From positions 2,216,853 through 2,280,852 of the forward strand of contig JANPYM010000001.1 in NCBI GenBank assembly GCA_025890175.1: a stretch of DNA of 64,000 bases, in the 5' to 3' direction. Source of the stretch: Ciborinia camelliae. Taxonomy: Eukaryota; Ascomycota; Leotiomycetes; Helotiales; Sclerotiniaceae. The position numbers and the translations under genes are program-made. Below are positions 46,949 through 58,301 of this stretch, one piece after another (positions within the stretch are counted from its first letter, which is position 1; each line of letters starts with the position of its first letter). The notes beneath the pieces are model-generated. The model saw only the letters and a list, made by a program, of their open reading frames with translations. It had not been told where the DNA came from and did not search any database.

Positions 46949-48341
46949 ATCACGATATCATACCCCCTTCCTCCCCATCACAATAACACCCCTTTTCAAG
47001 ATATACGATACGATACCTTTATACCCCCCTACATACCTTCAGCTCGACAGCTCCTCTTCTTTACGGCTTCATTTAATTCTTTGTTTACGTTTGCATGCAT
47101 GCATCAAGGGGTCAAGGCAAAAATTGGCGCAAGCTTATTTTTTGGGTTCTTTTTGGGACTTGGATATAATGGGGATATGATGAGAATGAATGGGATTGGA
47201 ACTATTAGCATGTATTTGCATTTTTGGACGTCGACTCGGGTTGACATATATACCCTTTTATGGGAAGATGAGATGAGATGAGATGAGATGAGTGGGATAG
47301 GACGGGTTGAAGAGGGTTCTTTTTATGATACGAATTACGGATTGTGGAGCTTCGCTTGTGAATATTTTTGGTTTACTGGACTTATATTCATATTCATATT
47401 CATACTGGATTTGGATTTGCATTTGCATTTGCATACGTTATGGGCATATGGATTATAGGCAGTTGGAATTTTATATGGATGGTTGGTTATGGTAATGCAA
47501 TGCATAGTATATGATGTGGGTATGAGGGTAATGAGGAGAAGCGATCGGGAAAGGGGGATGGGGGATGGGGAAAGGGCAGAGGATGATAAAACAAAAAGAA
47601 AGAAGGCAGAATGGGAATGGTGGGTGGGGTGGGGTGGGCTAAGACTGGGGAAGGAATACTTGGGGAATACTTGCAGTATGTATTTAGAATGGGGATTAAA
47701 CGAAATGTGGGATGATAAAGGAGGTTAGTTGATGGAAGAATGGAAAGAATGGACAGAATGGATGAGATTTGCCGAGGATGAAAACGAGGAGAATGAGAAT
47801 AATACTGTATTTACTTTGATTGCACGATCCTGGGTTGATTTATGTGATGTAATGTTTTGATACCTATTCAAAGATGAGTAAAATACAACCATGCGATGTC
47901 ATATGATGGTAATATTGATAATAATAATAATGATGGTATATCCAAATGCAAAACCAAAACCCAAAACTCCAATGCTATGCTTAAAATATACAAATATAGC
48001 CACCCGATCCATCTAATATCCCAATTCAATTCATTTGGTATGTCTGCCCCAACCTGCTCGTAATTCATATACACATCCTTCCCATCGCCATCGTCCATTT
48101 CCCATACCCCATCCATTTTTTTTATCACATCATAACCATACCCAGCGAATCCAACCGTATCCCATCCGACCATTGCCCCTTCATATCATCATCGTGGTTC
48201 GTCATTCAATCAACATAGACATAGACATAGACGCCTTCATCAGAGGGGTCGAAAAGCGCATGAGCTTCAACCCGGGATTTCTCGTCCCGGGATTTCCTCA
48301 GACCCAAATTTCACATGTCAAATAGACGTGCGTGGGATGAG
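46949..48341. other. Intergenic region with simple repeats
   Basis: 1.4 kb without a supported gene. It holds (GATGA)n at 47267-47302, TATTCA and TTTGCA tandem units near 47388-47435, and GACATA units near 48212-48230. Part will be the ERT1 3' UTR. Confidence 0.4.
47267..47302. repeat. (GATGA)n microsatellite
   Basis: Five to six tandem GATGA units follow the ERT1 gene. Confidence 0.8.
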
Positions 48342-48500
48342 CTAATCATCAGCCAAGCTCCCGCTACTGCGCGAGCTCTCCGATATGGTCGATCGGTCGC
48401 CTCGGGCTTGCTGGACTAAACGGTAGATACCGTAGGCAATGAGGGCGAGGATCAGGAAGAGGATGATGATGATTACGGCGATGACGTTGTTTTCTTGCAT
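48342..48500 (-). CDS. Small single-pass membrane protein, 52 aa
   Basis: A short frame from ATG at 48500 to TAG at 48342 encodes MQENNVIAVIIIILFLILAL, continuing IAYGIYRLVQQARGDRS and a Ser-rich tail. Its layout is a short N-terminus, one transmembrane helix of about 20 residues, a basic flank and a polar C-terminus of about 20 residues. The clean codon usage and the positive-inside flank suggest a real gene and not chance. I do not recognise the family. It stands alone between ERT1 and FMN1. Confidence 0.6.
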   Translation of the reverse strand: MQENNVIAVIIIILFLILALIAYGIYRLVQQARGDRSTISESSRSSGSLADD

Positions 48501-48843
48501 TTTGGCGGGTGTGCGTGTGTGGAGGGGGGGTTAAAGATATGGATGTGTGTGGTAAAGATGGGTGGTAAAAATGTGTCGTAGGTGAGGGGGGGTTAGATGG
48601 AATGCGGTGAGTGAGGCTGTGAGTACGTTTGGATGGATTTTGTTAGGTATTGAGGATAAATATGTATGGATGGATATGGTATTCTAGAATTAGATGTTAG
48701 GATCTATGATCCGAATATTTGAACAGATAAGTATTCACATACCTGAATATCTTAATGCTAATCAGTTAATCAAATTATCCAACAAACAAGGCTGCGAATG
48801 ATGAGAGTATCGGTGTAGATAGCGGTAAACAATCAGATGATAA

Positions 48844-48866
48844 GATCAGATCAGATCAGATCAGAT
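48844..48866. repeat. (GATCA)n microsatellite
   Basis: About four and a half units of GATCA in tandem. Confidence 0.85.
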
Positions 48867-49117
48867 AATCGTGGATGTCGATAAAAACCCCGAGGAATGT
48901 GGAACAGGAGGTACTTGATAAGTATATTTGCGGGAACGATTTGAGTGAGGAATGGAAGAAGAGAAGGAAAGAAAGGAGAGAAGTGGAAAAAAAAAATTGG
49001 AAGAGAGGTTCTTGTAACACACACACTGGTTGTCCTGCCATCTACATTTTGGAAGTGAGGTGGTGACAGGGGGGGTTGGGAAAATAAAAGAGGCGGGGGA
49101 AAATTGATGGTGCGGCG

Positions 49118-49208
49118 CGAAGGTTTTATTGGTGGTGGTTGGGAACTTGGGGGGGGAANNNNNNNNNNCGAAGGTTTTATTGGTGGTGGTTGGGAACTTG
49201 GGGGGGGG
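49118..49208. repeat. Direct repeat of about 40 bp flanking a 10-N gap
   Basis: CGAAGGTTTTATTGGTGGTG and the following bases down to a G run occur at 49118-49157 and again at 49169-49208. Between them are ten Ns at 49159-49168. The gap is therefore either an unresolved tandem repeat or a scaffolding join that duplicated the same sequence. Confidence 0.9.
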
Positions 49209-49786
49209 GAAAGAAAGATTGAACAAAAGCAAGTTTCAAAAAAAAAATAGGAAAATGAAGATATAAAAATTTCCGTGATGATGAAGGGAAAAGAAAGAAA
49301 GAAAGGGGTAACGAATAATGAGAGGACCATTTTTCATCTTGAATGAATTCTCGCACAACACTCGTCATTACTCATACATAGATAGGTACCTATGTATGTA
49401 TGTACTCCGTACTCATCACCAGTTACACTCATTATGATTACACGCTCCAGCCTACACTTCACCGCGTTAACCTTCCCTCGCTTGCCCAGCCACGCTTCTC
49501 CTGCATTTTTCATACCTGTAACCTTCGGGACCAACTTCTTATTTCTTCCCTCCCAATACACCCCGTACATCAAGTTACCCTTTGCACCAAAACCATAACC
49601 GGAAAACTGGTCCTGTACGACTGTAGGTGTGTAGCATCTAGATCCAACAAGCGGCTCTGTACATATCCCATATGTAGATAGCCGCTGCCACGTGGAGAGG
49701 AGAGTTTTTATATGTGTGTACCTATGTGGTAGTATGTGGTATGTATTGCACTGAAAGGCTGAATGAAGCTTGTTTGCTTTTTGTAC

Positions 49787-49808
49787 TTTGCTTTGCTTTG
49801 CTTTGCTT
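49787..49808. repeat. (CTTTG)n microsatellite
   Basis: Four tandem units of CTTTG. Confidence 0.85.
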
Positions 49809-50424
49809 GGTGAAGAGTACTTTTACTTGTACGTACATAGTCTTGTACTAGTCTTGTACTTAGGTATGTCAAGCGGACGGGAGGGAATGTCAAGAATGAT
49901 TTAAGCTTTAAGGGTGGCGGGTTCGTGCATAACAATGCACAATATAATATAATGATGGGAGAGTCTTTTATATTTAGAATTTCTTAACAATCTTGATCCT
50001 GATTTTGATATTGATGGCAGTGGAATGGGGGAGATCGTTCCTGCATTTTGGTGCCCGATCTGATGTACCTATTGATACATGAATGAATGCAGGTGGGGGT
50101 GTGACTTGAACTGAATGATGGATTGATGGATGCACGATAGATAACTTTGATAAGGCGAAAAATCAGCCTTAATGTCAAGATACCTTACTGACCTAGTACC
50201 CCTCCGCCCCACTACGGAATTTTACCAAACAATTTGTGACCGTGATCCATCCATAGCCTTGCTTACAATATATCTTCAACCCCACCATCCCACCATTAGG
50301 TAGCTACCTAATAGCTACTCGAGTATACACAATCATAATCAGTCCTTTATCACCCTTTAATATCTATACCTCTAAACTCCCAATTCCCAATTCTCCAATT
50401 CCAACCTCAGCCTTCCCTCCAAAA

Positions 50425-51085
50425 ATGCCAACGAAAGAACCCCGCCCCCTAATCGTGGGTGCAGAAAGCGGTCCCGAACCTCCCTACCCATTGCGCATGC
50501 AAGGCGAAGTTGTCTCCGGCTTTGGTCGAGGCTCGAAAGAAGTATGATTTCCCCCTTAGCATAGCATAGCATAGCATAAAAAAATCCGAAGCTGACCCGG
50601 CCACCACAATCAAGCTCGGGATCCCCACCGCCAACATCCCCGTAACCAACGTTCCCTGGATCGACAGCACCCCCTCCGGCGTCTACTTTGGCTATGCGGC
50701 CCTCGACCTCCCGTCTTCACATCTGGCGCTTCAGAGCTCTCCGGCACCATCCGCGTCAACCCCAAATACACGCCTCTACCCCATGGTAATGTCCATCGGC
50801 TATAACCCCTTCTACCGCAACACGGTCCGGTCCGCCGAAGTCCACATCCTCTCCAAGTTTTCCCAAGATTTTTACGGGTCGCAAATGCGAGTCAAGATTC
50901 TGGGGTACATTAGACCCGAGCTGGACTATGTGGATAAGGAGAGTCTTGTGCGGGATATTGAGACGGATATTGAGGTTGCAAGGAGGAGTTTGGATAGGGA
51001 GAATTGGAAGGGGGATGGAGAGGGGAGGGATGGGTGGTTGCTAGGGGTGGAAGACATTGAGGGGGAGAAAAAAGAGGAGAAGTAG
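50425..51085 (+). CDS. FMN1: Riboflavin kinase
   Basis: Two exons (50425-50541 and 50615-51085) join in frame to 195 aa. The join creates FGRGSKELGIPTANIP, the GRGSKxLGxPTAN signature that binds the nucleotide. STPSGVYFGYAAL and MVMSIGYNPFY follow, the latter carrying the conserved Gly-Tyr-Asn segment, then AEVHILSKFSQDFYG with the catalytic Glu region. The C-terminal tail is acidic and Lys-rich and looks specific to this lineage. The enzyme phosphorylates riboflavin to FMN with ATP. The intron contains a run of TAGCA units. Confidence 0.93.
50556..50578. repeat. (TAGCA)n within the FMN1 intron
   Basis: Four to five TAGCA units lie inside the only intron; length changes here would not affect the protein. 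Confidence 0.85.
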
Positions 51086-51779
51086 GGTTGGGGAGTGGAT
51101 GGATGGATAAATGACGTTAGGATGATGTAATGAAATGTAGGCGTTTTGGAAATAGATGGTGGAATGAGTGAATAAACGAATGAATAAATAGATGGACTTG
51201 GTATAAAATCTCCGCAAGATATGCAGCATACATTTCGTAATACACATTCAAAAGAGCATAACATCTCACTCACAAGCCTTCATAAAGCGCATCTGGAAAA
51301 AGGTACTTTCTGTACAACTACCAACAGTACAAATGGCATCGATCCGACTGCAGCCATGTCAGAAAGACGCCATCCATTGCATGCCTGCCTGCCTGCCTGC
51401 CTGCCTACACTCGCAAAACGCAAGTACAAAAAAACAAAAGGCGCAGAAAACATAGGGTAGTAGTAAAGTGGAATAAATTAAAGAAGAAAAGAAAAGAAAT
51501 GTAGTGTGCAATCGGCCATAATAGTGTGTATCCCATCCACCCCATTCTGAATAAACCCCTTCCATGCATGCAATTCTTATCCTGAAGCTCATGGCTATTT
51601 CATGTATAGCTATAAGCTCTATTCATTCATCTTTCCTCGCCCGTCCCGCCCCGCCCCAACCATTTATTCGTTCAGTGTCCATCACATCCCGTTGTTTTTT
51701 GTATCATAAATCATCTCGGCTCATCTCATCGCAAAGTTATAACCATCCAATGTATGCAATTATTGGTATTCTTCAGTCC
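51086..51779. other. Intergenic region between FMN1 and CDK1 3' ends
   Basis: There is no gene. (GCCT)n lies at 51383-51406. The genes converge here, so both 3' UTRs are expected. Confidence 0.45.
51383..51406. repeat. (GCCT)n microsatellite
   Basis: About five and a half tandem GCCT units. Confidence 0.85.
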
Positions 51780-52961
51780 TCAGTGATATCCATTGCTGGG
51801 TTTATATGTGGCCCCTAAGCCTCGTCCAGAGTATGCGGAGCTTCCTTCTTCGAAGTATGGATGCGTGCATGCTTGCTTGGCAGAAATACGTCCAGCTGGG
51901 TCATACACAAGCATCAATTCGAGGAGGTCCAGTCCATTATCGTCAAGATTGGTGCAGAGGGGTTGGCTCATATCGCGTTGCCATTTGGGGAATGAAGGCT
52001 TGAAGTCGGGGAAACAGGTCTTGTCGCTGACACCGGGCCATTCTTGATCATTAGGTGTACCTAAAAGCCTGAAATTTTGTTAGCTAGCTGAATTTGTAGT
52101 TATGGGGTCCATTGGGGTGGATGAAAGAATCTGAAAAGTTGAATGTCTTACTTGAAGATCTTGAAGATTTCATCAATTTCAGAATCACCAGGGAACAATG
52201 GTTTTCTTGTACACATCTCTGCAAAAATACATCCAACAGACCACATATCAACGCCGGTAGAGTATTGTCGACCTCCGAGAAGAATTTCAGGAGCACGGTA
52301 CCATAGGGTGACGACTTCGTGGGTATATGTTCGAAGGGGGACGCCAAAAGCACGAGCAAGGCCAAAATCTGCAAGCTTAAGGTTGCCTTCTCGGTCAATG
52401 AGCAAGTTCTGCGGCTTCAAATCTCGGTGAAGAACTCGATGTGCGTGACAATATCGAATACCTTCGCACAATTGACTCATGAACTTTTTCACCATAGCAT
52501 CGCCCAAACCCAATCTACCCAGATCTGGGCCAGATCCTTCTGGTAAAGCTCTACCCCTACCACCATCCGCAACTGGAAGAGCCTCCATATATTTCTTGAG
52601 ATCAAGGTCGAGAAACTCAAAGACAAGGTATAATTTATGGCCATCTGCGTGAACAATATTGAGAAGTCGAACAATGTTTGGATCATTCATCTCCTTAAGA
52701 AGAGAAATCTCTCGGATGGCGGTACTGGGAACTCCTTCATCTTCTGCCTCGAGTCGGATCTTCTTGAGAGCAACGATACGTCCTGGGTGGGAAAGATCTT
52801 TGGCCTTGTAAACAACACCATAAGTACCTGCGCGTGAATAATGTTAGTATAAGACACCTCGTTGTCTAGTAAACAAAACACTCTTCGCTATGTTTTTGCT
52901 GGGAGCTTGGCGCAAAGAACCTACCCTCTCCAATCTTCTCCAACTTCTGGTAGTTCTCCAT
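51780..52961 (-). CDS. CDK1: Cyclin-dependent kinase 1 (Cdc28/NimX)
   Basis: Three exons (52961-52925, 52827-52152, 52068-51780) give 333 aa. The start [20 protein letters not shown] contains the glycine loop with the inhibitory Thr/Tyr pair. PSTAIRE is exact ([17 protein letters not shown]), which marks the mitotic CDK. The catalytic HRDLKPQN, the DFGLARAFG and the T-loop [13 protein letters not shown] are all intact, followed by the CMGC segment [12 protein letters not shown]. An insertion of about 25 residues after ALPVADGG, rich in Gly and Arg, is seen in filamentous fungi. The kinase drives G1/S and G2/M entry with cyclins. The short C-terminal tail ends PSNGYH. Confidence 0.96.
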
Positions 52962-53704
52962 TGTCGAATACACTTGCTGCTGAACGATTCAAGAACGTAG
53001 AGGTCAAGTTGAAATAAATCTGCTTTTGTTCCTTGAAGTGGGGCGGTGAAGGAGGGGCAGTTTGGGGTAGTAATTGGTTCTGGGTGATGGTAACAATAGC
53101 ATCTACTGTATGGATTTTGAGAAGAAGACCACCGGTATGCAAGCAAAGATTTGAAGGATTCGAGGTTGGAAATGAGAGAAACAAATTAGCTACAAAAAGA
53201 TGGTTATGATGAAGGATTGTTGTTGAAGTAGCAGTCTACTAGAATCTTGTGTGTTATACTCGAATTGTACTCGAATTGGTGAAGTTGGTGAAGTCCAGTT
53301 GTTGAAGTTGTTGAAGAGTTGAAGAGGAATCCGTAAGGTGTTGTCGGTGTTGTCGTTATGTTATTCGTTCTCAGAAGTAAACAAAAAAATAATCAAACAA
53401 TCGTAACCCGGGGCGGCATATAGTGGCCGCGTTGTCAACGCGAGATCGGCTATAAGTTAATCCCGAAAAGTTAAATAAATAAAAAAAGACCCTGGTCCGG
53501 CTACTCAAGTTTTTATATACATACCATACCTTCTTTTTTGGGTTTTTGGCAAGGCACGATTGTATTTCACTAATAAGAAGAAGTTATTTCCTTGTTTACC
53601 GAAAGTTCAAGTCAAATTACGATTTGGAGCAGCCATTCCGCGAGGCTAGGTCCCCATCTCCATCATCAAACAGAGGATAGATATTGTATATCAAACTGGC
53701 CAAG
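52962..53704. promoter_or_regulatory. Divergent promoter of CDK1 and the ALKBH1-like gene
   Basis: 743 bp separate the two start codons. GTTGAAG and GTGAAG-type short repeats near 53276-53320 could be leader sequence of CDK1. No named binding site can be supported. Confidence 0.5.
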
Positions 53705-55166
53705 ATGGAGAGTACTCTCCCTGATCAAACTACCACCACCACGACAGCCAAGATGGAGCAAAAGGACCTTCATCAGTCTGCTCCTAAGCATTTGAAAGGA
53801 CCTTTCAAGCTTTATAAACAGAGTGCTTATCCTGTAACCGAAGATTCTCGTTCTGCCCCTGATATTGTCGATCTTTGTAAGATTGGCATACGCGGTGAGA
53901 GTCTATCCGCAAAGGCTCGAAATATAGCTTTCAGAGATTTCATGACATCGGCTTCCCTTACCGAGCCAGCGTCCCTCAAAACCCAAAGACAGTCTTCAAT
54001 TCCATCGCCAGATCATGAGCTGCCTTTCTCTGAATCCCAATTGGAAGGTTCATCGTATAGTTCTGAAGTCATCCCTGGTAGGAAACCATAGTCTTTCTTT
54101 CAGCACCCATTGCAATACCAGTCTATACTATCTGATACGGCAGTCTATCCGGAACTTTTATTTAAGACAAGGCCGTTTTCATAATGAATTCCTCTTGAAG
54201 ATTCAACTCATTTTGAGAGATCCTCAATTCTTCAGATATCCAAACCTTGATCTTCAAGAATGTGTATAAAAGAGCTTTGCTTGAACAACTCCGGATAGAC
54301 TGTCATAATTACCGCGAGGGTGCTCACATTGCTCTGTGTCTGAATTCTTGCGGTATCAATGAGAATATACTGTCTTTCTTTCTATGTTCTTCTTCTTGAA
54401 CTCTCAAATAGCCCTCCGCAAAGCAACTTCTAACCAAGATCTAGGTCTCATGTTCTTCCCATCTCTCATTTCCCCAGAGATCCAGGAAGAGTTGATCCGG
54501 CGAATAGTACACCGTGATCTTCGGGATCCTAAACACATGACAAACCTCCATGCCCATTACGATGTCGAAATCCCACCCCCCGAGACTACTTCTGGAGAGT
54601 CCATTGTTGCGAGGCCTAAAGATCCCACCGTGCACCCGAAAGAACTAAACTACCTGGAAGTCATGACGAAAAAATTGCGCTGGATTACTCTTGGTGGGCA
54701 GTATGATTGGACAAATAAAGTATATCCTGAAGAGGAACCCCCAAAATTTCCCAGTGACATTGCGAATCTCGTTGAAGGTCTTTTTCCCGACATGGAACCG
54801 CAAGCAGCCATTGTGAATTTTTATTCACCAAAAGATACTCTCCAACTACATCGAGACGGCGCAGAGAGTGTTGACCGTGGCTTGGTCAGCATCAGTCTTG
54901 GCTGTGACTGTATCTTTATGATTGCTTTGGAAAATCCGAAATCTGATAAAGACCACATAGCCATTCGTCTCAGGTCCGGTGATGTGCTCTATATGAAGGA
55001 AGAGTCTCGATTTGCCTGGCATGGAGTTCCAAAGATAATTTCTGGTACATGCCCAGAATACCTCGCGCAACTCAAATTGGACATAAAAGACTTCCCACAG
55101 TTTATGGTGGATAAGAGAATCAATTTGAATGTGCGACAAGTGGGAGAACGGAAATCGGAGTCTTGA
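53705..55166 (+). CDS. AlkB-type 2-oxoglutarate/Fe(II) dioxygenase, ALKBH1-like
   Basis: The simplest model joins 53705-54077 to 54412-55166 across a 334 bp intron, in phase, for 375 aa; a small internal exon may be missed. The start at 53705 is the first ATG in frame. The core matches fungal Abh1/ALKBH1: LMFFPSLISPEIQEELIRR, LGGQYDWTNKVYP, then PQAAIVNFYSPKDTLQLHRD (HxD iron ligands), RGLVSISLGCDCIF, IRLRSGDVLYM and SRFAWHGVPKI (third iron ligand His). The Arg of IRLRSGD suits 2-oxoglutarate binding. Family members demethylate nucleic acids, including tRNA; the substrate here is not known. Confidence 0.85.
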
Positions 55167-55338
55167 TTCGTCAATTTAATTTAAGGGGCTAAACACGATA
55201 GTTTCCCACTAATACACGGCTTTCCCGGTGCATTGACAAGTCCACACACACTACGCCTCGTTATCATTTTGTGCATAATTCTATATAAAAATCCCCTGCC
55301 CGCTGTCCTGCAACAACAACCCCCATTTTCATTCTTTC

Positions 55339-57676
55339 ATGCAGTATACAAGAAACGGAGAAATTATCATGGGCGGCAATGCAGATGGATCTCCCCAAAC
55401 ACCAATGCCCATTATGGGTCCCTGGGCGGGAAGCCAACCAACAAAATCAGATATGTTACGGCGGATCCAGAACAAACATATTATACATTCTCTCATCATT
55501 ACTGCCTCTCACATTAAGATGTACTGGTACGAGAAATTCCTCGACAGAAGTCGTCAGCTTCGTCCAGTTTTGCCGGATTGGCAAACTATCGCAAAGAATA
55601 AGCGTGATTCGGTCAATCGATTGATCCCTGAGAAGTGGCGCTTGGACACGATTCCCTCTGTCAATGAACAGAAAGATGTAACAGGCGACTACATTCAGCA
55701 GTTTCTTTCTACTCGAGAGATTGAAATTACTGAGACGGACGCTGTAGGAATAGTAGAGAAAACAACTAGTGGCGAATGGAAAGCACGTGAAGTCTGTGAA
55801 GCTTTTTGTCACCGAGCTTCTTTAGCTCATCAATTGGTTGGTATTTGAGGCACCATTTTCAACAAAAATTCTAATTTCCTTTATATAGGTCAATTGTTTG
55901 CATGAAATATTCTTCGAGGATGCTATTTTAGAAGCACAGAAGCTTGACGATTATTTTGTCGAGCACAAAAAACCTACGGGTCCACTGCATGGGTTACCAG
56001 TCAGCCTGAAAGACCAGTAAGTTCAGCTGTTACTCGTGGATTCGAGTTTCTCACAAATTTCTAGGTTTCATGTCAGAGGCGTCGAAACCTCAATGGGCTA
56101 TGTAGGCTGGATCGGAACCTTTGAAGGGAAGAAACATACGGGGAAAGAACGAGTGTTCGAGAGCGAAATGGTCAAAGAGTTACGGAGTCTTGGTGCAATT
56201 ATGTTTTGCAAAACAAGCGTTCCTCAAACTCTTATGGCGGGTGAGACTGTTAATAATATTATGGGCACTACGGAGAACCCAAAGAACAGATTATTGGGAC
56301 CAGGTGGAAGCTCGGGAGGTGAAGGGGCGTTGATAGGATTGAGGGGAAGCCCGGTGGGATTCGGTACGGATATTGGAGGAAGCATTCGTATTCCAGCAGC
56401 ATTCAATGGCCTTTATGGCATCCGTCCTTCGTCGGGGAGAATGCCATTTGAAGGAATGGCCAACAGTTTAGCCGGACAAAATACTATTTTATCTGTTGTG
56501 GGGCCCATTGCCACTACAGCTCGATCGCTGAAACTGGTCATGAAGAGCATACTGAGTGCTCAACCGTGGCTACATGATCCATTAGTATGTGAAATACCAT
56601 GGCGTGATGAGCAAGAACAAATAGTTCTTGATACTATCAAATCTAATGGAGGTGGTCAATTGGCATTTGGGGTCTTCAAGTGCGACGGGGGAGTTGCGCC
56701 TCAGCCGCCTGTTGCTAGAGCGATTGATATAGTGGTCAATACAGTCAAAAGACTTGGACATAAGGTTATCGAAGTAAGTGGGGAAAATATCCAAACTATT
56801 ATGAACAATGAAAAAAACAACATTCCTATCCTTAGATCTTTTGGCTAATCACGATCTATAGTGGAATCCCCCTTCTCATCAACGAGGATGTGCCATAGGA
56901 GTAAGTACATATGTCTCGAACTTTCCAAGCCTTATCTAACAGCTTTCAGAGCAAAGCATGGTCCTTCGACGGAGGAAAGGATGGTATGCCCCCCGCCCTT
57001 TCCCCTCCCAATCTTACAATTCCCCAGTTCCCCGAACTTACATCTTATAGTTCACGAAGCCCTCGCACTCTCAGGCGAACCCATGATCCCACAAATCCAG
57101 GCTCATTACAGCGTCCTCAAACCCCAAATGGGCGGTTTCGACATTGCAGCCGTCAATGTCGAGAAGAGAGAGTATCAGAAGGAATATATGGAATATTGGA
57201 ACAGCACAGCAGAACTCACGGGCACCGGAAGGGCCATTGATGCGGTTATTACGCCGTTGGCTCCTATGCCTGCGAATCTTTCGATGACTTTTGATTATAT
57301 AGGTACGTTGTAAATATTTTGGATCACGGTTCATGGCACTGATTGATATTCAGCATACTCGACTTTCGTCAACCTCCTTGATTATAGCGCTGCGATTCTA
57401 CCGGTTACGACGGTGGACAAGAATATTGATCTTTTTGATCATGGATATATACCGTTGAATGCGGAGGATGAAAGGGTTTGGAAATGCTGTAAGTTGAATG
57501 ACTTGTTATCTATTGACCAAGGTCTCGACATAGGAAAGAAAGAGGCTAATGGGAAATCAGATGACCCGGAAATTTACGACGGTGCACATGTTTCGGTGCA
57601 GATTGTAGGGAGAAGGTTTCAGGAAGAAAAGGTTATTGCTATCACCGGGATGTTAGGGGAGGCGATAGGGAAGTAG
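55339..57676 (+). CDS. Amidase-signature enzyme, acetamidase type
   Basis: Eight exons (55339-55836, 55889-56016, 56065-56773, 56862-56900, 56950-56983, 57051-57302, 57354-57488, 57561-57676) close in phase to 636 aa. The catalytic Lys is in GLPVSLKDQ, the cis-Ser in GPGGSSGGEGALIG and the nucleophile Ser in GTDIGGSIRIP. Later parts (SFDGGKDVHEALALSGEP, TPLAPMPAN, YSTFVNLLDYSAAILPVT) match fungal acetamidases such as AmdS/GmdA. The first intron donor (GTTGGT) is weak. About 60-75 residues precede the usual start (WQTIAKNKRDSVNRLIPEKW), so the true Met may be the in-frame ATG at 55519. It hydrolyses a small amide to acid and ammonia; the substrate is not decided. Confidence 0.87.
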
Positions 57677-57809
57677 AGATGTGATAAGAGACGGGAGTTT
57701 GGGATTGGTTTGGTTCACCCGATATGAAACACAATATGCAAAGTTTAGGCAAGGTACTGTTTATTAGAGAGATACCAGATTATATGTTGTTATCTTTGGA
57801 GTTAGGTTA

Positions 57810-58299
57810 CAGTACTAGACTATTAAAAAGGGCCGAAACGTGCAAACACACCAAAAAAAGCTATTTTTCAACCTTTTCAATTAAATATAACTTTTCAACG
57901 AATAGTTTTCTTTTGTTCAAATTTTGTATAATTATAATTATTTATATTATAATCAATTAAAAATTAGCAAAATATTTTTATTGATTTTTTTTAGCTTGAA
58001 CCAATTGATTGAAATTGATGAATTTAAAAAGTTCGGATTTTTGATGTTTTTGTTAGCGATTTTTAACATTTTTAGCATTTTTGAAAATTTTCGATTTTAA
58101 TCTTAATTATCAAGATCAATTAAATTTTTAAAAATAAACTATTTAATTTTTATTTAATTTTATATGAAAATGAATATATATATGAAATTTTAAATTAATT
58201 GATTGAAAAGTTATAGAAATAATTTAAAATGAAAAAGGTGAAAAATCGCGATTTTTGGTGTGTTTTGACGCTCAGGCCCTTTTTTATTATTGGTCACTG
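57810..58299. mobile_element. MITE with long terminal inverted repeats and TA target duplication
   Basis: The element begins CAGT and ends ACTG, and TA flanks it on both sides (57808-57809 and 58300-58301). Reading inward from each end the arms share AAAAAGGGCC, CAAACACACC or CAAAACACACC, AAAAA and a TTTTTCA..CCTTTT block; similarity continues to a CTATAACTTTTCAA-like block, some 80-95 bp in. The interior is very AT-rich, non-coding and 490 bp long overall. TA duplication with CAGT ends fits a non-autonomous Tc1/mariner-superfamily element. No transposase is present. Confidence 0.85.
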
Positions 58300-58301
58300 T
58301 A

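Larger units (their letters stand above)
48501..50424. other. Intergenic region with simple repeats and an assembly gap
   Basis: No gene is supported. It includes (GATCA)n at 48844-48866, the N gap at 49159-49168, poly-G and poly-A runs near 48990 and 49200, and (CTTTG)n at 49787-49808. The FMN1 promoter lies at its right end. Confidence 0.4.

Noticed and set aside
50425..50614. FMN riboswitch in the riboflavin kinase leader or intron
   Set aside because: FMN riboswitches are bacterial and no conserved element is visible; the intron holds only TAGCA repeats.
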